Shown here in pieces: positions 61,306 to 64,000 of a stretch of 64,000 bases of DNA. Under the pieces are notes generated by a model. It searched no databases. It saw only the letters and a list, made by a program, of their open reading frames with translations, and was not told the origin of the DNA. The translations under genes were made by a program, and so were the position numbers. The DNA comes from Gemmatimonadaceae bacterium (GTDB lineage Bacteria > Gemmatimonadota > Gemmatimonadetes > Gemmatimonadales > Gemmatimonadaceae), in assembly GCA_016720905.1 (NCBI GenBank), contig JADKJT010000011.1, forward strand, positions 62,001-126,000, in the 5' to 3' direction. The stretch's first letter is position 1. Every line of letters starts with the position of its first letter.

Positions 61306-63996
61306 ATGACCGCGTTCCCCTCCCCTCGCGTTGCGCGCCTCGTCGTCGTTCGGTTCGGCGCTTTGGCCGTCGCGGCGCTCTTCGGCGTCACGTCCACGGC
61401 CTCCGCGCAAGCCAACAGTGCCGCGCCCTCGTGGAATCCGCAGGAGATCCTGCGTACCGAACGATTCGTGAAGCCGCCCGAGAACATCGAGCGGATGATC
61501 ATGGCGCCACGCGTTGACATCTCGTACACCAACCCGAGCCCCGATCGCAGCTGGTTCCTTCGGCAGTCCGGAACCGATCGCGGCGATATCAAGGCCTTCG
61601 GCAAGTCGCACATCTGGTTGGGTGGACTGCAGGTGGACACGCGCGCCAATCGCGCGCGATCGGTGACCACCGGCACGCGTACCGGGCTCACGCTGGTCAA
61701 CCCGCGTACCGGGGCGTCAAAGTCGCTTGAGGTGCCCAAGGGCGCCACGGTGTCATCACCCATCTGGTCGCCAACCGGCACGCAGATCGCGTACATCGCC
61801 AATTTCGATGACGCCTCGTACGTGTACCTGGCCGATGTCGCAACCGGCAAGTCGACGCCGCTTGGCAAGGCCGTACTCAACGCCACCATGGTCACTGACA
61901 TCGATTACACCGCCGATGGCAAGCAGATCATCGCGACGTTGGTGCCCGAAGGTCGGGGCGCCGCGCCGTCGCACGGCGACGGCAACATTGAAGACGGTCC
62001 GCAGGTGCGGCTGACCGAATCACGCGCGCTGCCACAGCCGTTTCACTTCAGCCTGTTGCAGGACCCGCATGACAAGGCACTCGTCACGTACTACACCACG
62101 GCGCAACTGGCGTCCATCGACGTCAAGTCGAAAGCCGTTCGGAAGATCGGGACGCCGCGCATGATCCGCGCGGTCGATGCCTCGCCCGACGGCGCGCACT
62201 TTCGCGTGACGGTCATGACCGAGCCGTTCTCGTACGTGGTGCCCGTGTCGAATTTCGGCTCCGTGCAGGAGCTGTGGGATGCCACCGGCAAAGTCGTCGC
62301 TACACTGGCGCGCACGCCGCTGCGCGAAGGCGCCACCGACGCTGGCGATGCGCCGGCCTTCGGGCGCGGCGGTGGAGCAGGAGCCGCAACGGATACCGGC
62401 AAGCGCAACATCCAGTGGAATCCGGTTGGCCCGGGTCTCGTGTATCTGCAATCCGTGTTTGCGGCCAACGGCGCGCCAGCGCCCGGACGCGGTGGAGCCA
62501 ACGGGCGTGCCGGCGGTCCGGCCGGCGCCAACGCGCGTCCGCAGCCAACCAGCGTGCGCTATGTGAATTGGCTGCCGCCGTACGGCCCGACCGACACCAA
62601 GGTGCTGTACGAAGGTGGTCCGCAGCTCTCCACGGTCGCGTACAGCGCCGACGCAAAAACCATGTTCGTCAGTGACAGCGGCGCAGTCATCGCCATCAAG
62701 GACGGCAAGCGCCACAACCTTGGCCGAACCGTGACACTCGCCGCGGGCGGCGGCGGTTTCGGTGGTGGTGGGCGCGGTGGCGCCGGTGGCGGGAACGACA
62801 CCGCGTCTGTTGGCGCACTGCTTACCAGACGTGGTCCCAACGGACAGTCATTCGTAGTGCTCGGCAAGGATGGCAAAACCGTGGCGCTGTCGGGGACCAA
62901 GGCGCCCGGAGCGAAGTGGAACACCGAGGCGCCACGGCCGTGGGTGGATCGTCTGGACATCGAATCCGGCGCGCGCACCCGCGTATTCGAAAGCCCGGCC
63001 AACGGCTACGACGAGTTCGTCACCACACTCGACGACGACCTCACGCAGTTCATCTACACCCACGAATCCCCCACCGTCATTGCCGACGCCTATCTGCGTG
63101 ACGTGACGACGAACGCCAGCCGGAAGCTTACGGCCAACGTGGATGTCGGGCCCGAAGTCAGCGGCGCCCAGCTCAAGCGATTCCAGGTCACGCGCCCGCG
63201 CGACGGACTCAAATTCTGGGTTGAAGTCACCCTGCCGCGCGACTGGCAACCCGGGAAGCGTCTGCCGGGCGTCATCTGGTTCTATCCCCGCGAATACAAC
63301 GGACAGACCGACTACGATCGGTCCCGCTTTGCCACCAACATCAACAAGTTCCCCGAGGTCCCGTCGGCGCGTCCCGCGTCATCCACCAAGTTGTGGGTAT
63401 CGCAAGGATATGCCTTCATCGAGCCCGATATTCCGATTTTCGGCGACACCGGCAAGATGAACGACAACTACACGCGTGACCTCAAGGAGAACCTTGACGC
63501 GGTGCTGGATGCCGTCGTCGACATGGGCTTTGTGGATCGCGCCAAGATGGGCATCGGCGGTCACAGCTACGGTGCCTTCAGCACGGTGAATGCGCTGACG
63601 CTGGTGCCGTACTTCAAGGCGGGCATCGCCGGTGACGGCATGTACAACCGCACCCTCACACCGTTCGGTTTCCAGAGTGAGCGCCGCAACTTCTTCCAGG
63701 CGCAGGATACCTACCTCGACATGTCGCCCATGTTGCGGGCGGACAAGATCGCCGGGGCGTTGTTGATGTACCACGCCATTGAAGATCAGAACACCGGCAC
63801 ATCGCCCATCAGTTCGCAGCGCATGTATCTCGCGCTGCAGGGGCTGGGCAAACCGGCGGCCCTGTACATGTATCCGTACGAGGACCACAGCGTCGCCACC
63901 TATGCCAGCGATCTCGACCTGTGGGCGCGGTGGGTAGCGTGGATGGATACCTACGTGAAGGGCACCGGCTCGTCCGCCAAGGCAGTGGTGCCCTGA
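61306..63996 (+). CDS. Exported S9 family prolyl oligopeptidase-like peptidase
   Basis: The start 'MTAFPSPRVARLVVVRFG' follows a GGAG site and gives 896 residues with a signal ending near 'STASAQANS'. The first 600 residues are an S9-type propeller with Gly-rich inserts ('GRGGGAGAATD', 'GGGGFGGGGRGGAGGGN'). The C-terminal alpha/beta-hydrolase domain has GGHSYGAF with the catalytic Ser near residue 760, 'HAIEDQNTGTSP' (Asp) and 'YPYEDHSVAT' (His). It cleaves short peptides outside the cytoplasm. The open frame to 61240 adds nothing credible. Confidence 0.9.
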   Translation: MTAFPSPRVARLVVVRFGALAVAALFGVTSTASAQANSAAPSWNPQEILRTERFVKPPENIERMIMAPRVDISYTNPSPDRSWFLRQSGTDRGDIKAFGKSHIWLGGLQVDTRANRARSVTTGTRTGLTLVNPRTGASKSLEVPKGATVSSPIWSPTGTQIAYIANFDDASYVYLADVATGKSTPLGKAVLNATMVTDIDYTADGKQIIATLVPEGRGAAPSHGDGNIEDGPQVRLTESRALPQPFHFSLLQDPHDKALVTYYTTAQLASIDVKSKAVRKIGTPRMIRAVDASPDGAHFRVTVMTEPFSYVVPVSNFGSVQELWDATGKVVATLARTPLREGATDAGDAPAFGRGGGAGAATDTGKRNIQWNPVGPGLVYLQSVFAANGAPAPGRGGANGRAGGPAGANARPQPTSVRYVNWLPPYGPTDTKVLYEGGPQLSTVAYSADAKTMFVSDSGAVIAIKDGKRHNLGRTVTLAAGGGGFGGGGRGGAGGGNDTASVGALLTRRGPNGQSFVVLGKDGKTVALSGTKAPGAKWNTEAPRPWVDRLDIESGARTRVFESPANGYDEFVTTLDDDLTQFIYTHESPTVIADAYLRDVTTNASRKLTANVDVGPEVSGAQLKRFQVTRPRDGLKFWVEVTLPRDWQPGKRLPGVIWFYPREYNGQTDYDRSRFATNINKFPEVPSARPASSTKLWVSQGYAFIEPDIPIFGDTGKMNDNYTRDLKENLDAVLDAVVDMGFVDRAKMGIGGHSYGAFSTVNALTLVPYFKAGIAGDGMYNRTLTPFGFQSERRNFFQAQDTYLDMSPMLRADKIAGALLMYHAIEDQNTGTSPISSQRMYLALQGLGKPAALYMYPYEDHSVATYASDLDLWARWVAWMDTYVKGTGSSAKAVVP

Positions 63997-64000
63997 CACG

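Overview
The window is a 64 kb piece of a GC-rich bacterial chromosome, densely packed with genes on both strands. I infer a member of Gemmatimonadota (Gemmatimonas-like). The reasons are the very high share of exported hydrolases (two sortilin/BNR-type propeller proteins, two large M14-like metallopeptidases, M20, two M28, S9, two DUF885 proteins), frequent 'TAxAQA'-type signal peptides, Gly-rich inserts in secreted enzymes, CarboxypepD_reg-like domains next to an ECF sigma/anti-sigma pair, and GTG/TTG starts. No rRNA, tRNA, CRISPR array, transposase or phage gene was seen. The taxon call is from pattern, not from a marker gene.

Layout. 1-4.5 kb: a repeat-containing exported protein (cut by the window edge), a two-subunit TPP-dependent sulfopyruvate/phosphonopyruvate-type decarboxylase, a DUF1569 protein, an FHA-PrsW membrane protease and a small membrane protein. 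4.6-9.6 kb (+): Tat-exported amidase, exported double VOC-domain protein, lipoprotein di-heme cytochrome c peroxidase and a one-domain asparaginase, partly overlapping. 9.6-13.3 kb (-): M14-like peptidase and exported metallo-beta-lactamase-fold protein, separated by a 317 bp spacer that holds a long hairpin element. 13.4-14.2 kb (+): a DUF542 (Ric/ScdA N-terminal) protein and a short haem-copper-oxidase-like membrane protein behind a dyad-symmetric site. 14.2-22.7 kb (-): a run of cyanophycinase (frameshifted), BNR propeller, M28, M20 and a zinc-ribbon gene (split by an in-frame stop). 22.8-25.6 kb (+): second M14-like peptidase. 25.6-31.9 kb (-): an apparent five-gene operon of ECF sigma factor, membrane anti-sigma factor, VWA protein and two tandem CarboxypepD_reg-like paralogues. 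32-36.5 kb (+): second BNR propeller, histone-deacetylase-like amidohydrolase, DUF6174-like lipoprotein. 36.6-37.1 kb (-): a decayed outer-membrane protein gene. 37.3-38.2 kb (+): D-2-hydroxyacid dehydrogenase. 38.3-46.2 kb (-): a six-gene operon of two DUF885 hydrolases, a Gfo/Idh/MocA oxidoreductase and a peptide-type ABC importer (binding protein plus two permeases, no ATPase). 46.4-51.9 kb: propeller protein, exported MsrA, MmcQ/YjbR protein, TesB thioesterase and an M28 peptidase gene broken by an in-frame TAG.

52-58 kb (+) is the most unusual part: a tightly overlapping set of an ATP-grasp ligase, an ATP-grasp ligase fused to a SET domain, an ABC-type six-helix membrane domain without an ATPase, a sialidase-like lipoprotein, a small membrane-anchored protein that looks like a polymorphic-toxin nuclease, a likely cognate immunity protein and a membrane protein. 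ATGA overlaps join the first four genes and a 1 bp gap joins the fifth. The window closes with a large zinc-ribbon SDR protein, two Tat-exported proteins (-) and an S9 prolyl-oligopeptidase-like enzyme (+).

Two further themes run through the window. First, two families of heptanucleotide tandem repeats lie only between genes: GTCTCCC/GGGAGAC arrays lie just upstream of gene starts, and GTACNNN arrays lie in tail-to-tail gaps. Second, four genes are broken (14.2-15.3, 21.8-22.7, 36.6-37.1 and 49.7-51.9 kb), either real decay or sequence error.
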